Below, one piece after another: positions 5,779 through 6,747 of a DNA stretch of 6,747 bases. Below the pieces are notes generated by a model. The model was not told where the DNA came from, made no database searches, and saw only the letters and a list, made by a program, of their open reading frames with translations. The stretch covers positions 1 to 6,747 of the forward strand of contig JAAUPU010000162.1 of the NCBI GenBank assembly GCA_012032975.1, written 5' to 3'. The position numbers and the translations under genes were made by a program. Positions within the stretch are counted from its first letter, which is position 1; every line of letters starts with the position of its first letter. The DNA is from Caldilineaceae bacterium. Lineage in GTDB: Bacteria > Chloroflexota > Anaerolineae > Caldilineales > Caldilineaceae.

Positions 5779-5982
5779 ATGCAACAACCTATCGTTGGGT
5801 TTCACAAGGACGACCAGGGCGATTGGGTGGCCGAATTGGGGTGTGGCCACGGCCAACATGTGCGCCACGATCCACCTTGGATGAATCGGCCCTGGGTAGA
5901 GTCTGAACTCGGGCGCGAGTCAAAACTTGGCCAAGCACTGGAATGCAAGAAGTGTGAAACCAGGAGTGGACAGGCTGTTTGA
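5779..5982 (+). CDS. DUF3565 family small protein, likely zinc-binding
   Basis: This complete 67-residue protein has GAGGT (5765-5769) 9 bases before ATG 5779. It matches the DUF3565 pattern closely: it opens with PIVGFHKDDQGDWVAEL, continues with the signature CGHGQHVRHDPPW and NRPWV, and ends with LGQALECKKCE. The conserved C22, H24, H27, H30, C56 and C59 could form a metal site. No catalytic function is established for the family. The preceding gene ends 48 bases upstream, so co-transcription is possible, but the protein has no obvious link to sugar catabolism. Confidence 0.87.
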   Translation: MQQPIVGFHKDDQGDWVAELGCGHGQHVRHDPPWMNRPWVESELGRESKLGQALECKKCETRSGQAV

Positions 5983-6101
5983 TGGAATACAGTCGCATCA
6001 GCTTTACCCCGTTCGATCTATGACGACATACTACTCGATGTGTAACATAGACAGATCGCTATAGGATTTTCTTCAAACCTTTCTGGAAGAGGTACCTCCC
6101 G
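5983..6101. other. Intergenic gap with a possible bulged stem-loop
   Basis: CGATCTATG (6014-6022) can pair with CATAGACAGATCG (6046-6058) if two bases are bulged out. ACAT (6026-6029) and ATGT (6038-6041) could add an inner helix. It may be a terminator-like or leader structure. There is no clear T-run and no convincing -35/-10 pair. From about here on the sequence is noticeably richer in A/T than the catabolic genes. Confidence 0.3.
6085..6093 (+). promoter_or_regulatory. Ribosome-binding site that fixes the start of the terminal gene
   Basis: GGAAGAGGT ends 8 bases before ATG 6102. The frame is open upstream only to the TAG at 6048-6050 and contains no other ATG, GTG or TTG, so 6102 is the only reasonable start. 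Confidence 0.65.
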
Positions 6102-6747
6102 ATGCCTGACAATCAGGAAGCGCTTGTCGCAATCATCAACAACGTGCATGATCTCACAATTGCTCAGAACAACAATTGGTATCGCATACCCGTGAGCAGT
6201 GTTCACAAGTGGCTAGACAAACGATGGCCTCCGCAATGGATAGCCTTCTATCATACCAAAGCCCTTGCTCCCCTCTCCTACGGCGTCTATTTCTACTCGA
6301 GAATCATCGACATCCGCCGGGTAGCCCGGTGGCAACTATTTCCAACCGAGCCACGAACCGGTCAAAGTTCTCGCCAGTATTTCCAGTTACGCTTTGAGCC
6401 GCTCCGCAAGTTTCCAGCCCCGATCCTTAGTCGTCGCTGGCGGCGTATCGTTTTTATTGCGACAACTGCTGAGAAACTTTTCAGAGCTGTCGAGATCAAC
6501 GACCTCTATGACGAAAGTCCTCTGGAGGATCGGTTGTGGGTCGAGTTGAAGCGAAGAGATATCTTGGCGGAGAGACAAGAATTTGTCAGAGCAATGGGCG
6601 AAGACTATGCCCTTGACTTCGCGATCTACTGCAACAAAGGCTGGTTAGACATTGAGACAGATGGCGATACTTGGCATGCAAACCGCGAACGGGCCGCGAC
6701 GGACAACCTGCGAGATAACACACTCCGTACGGTTGGGTGGACGGTCC
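6102..6747 (+). CDS. Putative DUF559/Vsr-like PD-(D/E)XK endonuclease with an uncharacterised N-terminal domain (3' truncated by the window)
   Basis: The frame from ATG 6102 has no stop before the window ends, giving 215 residues. The C-terminal part reads ESPLEDRLWVELKRR (138-152), then ALDFAIYCNKGWLDIETDGDTWH (170-192, split by me from a continuous run), then an Arg/Asp-rich helix and LRTVGWTV at the very end. This is the DUF559 pattern: an acidic helix, D172, the E185-x-D187 pair and H192, then 'R-x-x-GW-x-V'. These would be the metal-binding residues of a Vsr/PD-(D/E)XK nuclease fold. Residues 1-135 form a separate domain with WYRIPVSSV (26-34), WIAFYHTKAL (46-55), WRRIVFIATT (113-122) and a stretch rich in Arg and aromatics. 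I do not have a named family for it; it resembles domains found in front of DUF559 or helicase modules. Codon use is more A/T-rich than in the genes upstream, consistent with acquired defence or mobile-type DNA. The final ~10-20 residues of the nuclease domain lie beyond the window. Confidence 0.75.
   Translation, partial: MPDNQEALVAIINNVHDLTIAQNNNWYRIPVSSVHKWLDKRWPPQWIAFYHTKALAPLSYGVYFYSRIIDIRRVARWQLFPTEPRTGQSSRQYFQLRFEPLRKFPAPILSRRWRRIVFIATTAEKLFRAVEINDLYDESPLEDRLWVELKRRDILAERQEFVRAMGEDYALDFAIYCNKGWLDIETDGDTWHANRERAATDNLRDNTLRTVGWTV

Noticed and set aside
6059..6066. TATAGGAT as a -10 box for the nuclease-like gene
   Set aside because: No acceptable -35 element lies 15-19 bases upstream; a lone A/T-rich hexamer is not evidence of a promoter.

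Overview
The window looks like bacterial chromosome or metagenome-derived DNA, GC-rich over roughly the first 5.9 kb and visibly richer in A/T in the last ~750 bases. Short intergenic direct repeats and the style of the proteins suggest Chloroflexota (Anaerolineae or Caldilineae-like). That is an impression, not a proof; no rRNA or tRNA is present.

Layout, all genes on the + strand. Bases 1-51 are the last codons of an upstream gene, most likely dnaX. It is followed by the true start of ybaB (EbfC-type nucleoid protein), the usual dnaX-ybaB order. After about 31 codons ybaB runs in frame into the middle of a type I sulfatase (132-1154). The result is a chimeric reading frame with no catalytic sulfatase N-terminus. 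Next come a fumarylacetoacetate-hydrolase (FAH) family gene (1330-2168, one-base frameshift), an intact enolase-superfamily sugar-acid dehydratase (2279-3475), an extended-SDR NAD-dependent epimerase/dehydrogenase (3581-4608, one-base frameshift) and an intact zinc-lacking medium-chain dehydrogenase (4750-5730). A DUF3565 small protein follows (5779-5982). Last is the start of a gene that runs off the window (6102 to the end) and encodes a DUF559/PD-(D/E)XK-like nuclease behind an uncharacterised N-terminal domain.

The sulfatase, FAH hydrolase, dehydratase and two dehydrogenases look like a catabolic module. Sulfate ester removal, sugar oxidation, dehydration of the aldonate and hydrolytic cleavage of a diketo-deoxy acid match the logic of the non-phosphorylative L-rhamnose/L-fucose pathways. 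The genes are spaced 100-175 bp apart and most carry their own Shine-Dalgarno-like sequence. The gaps hold short 8-nt-phased direct repeats and hairpins.

Two kinds of damage deserve attention: the ybaB-sulfatase junction, and two single-base losses that each restore a perfect family match when reversed. Either the contig carries assembly or sequencing errors, or the locus is a decayed or rearranged insertion beside a housekeeping operon. Raw reads would decide.
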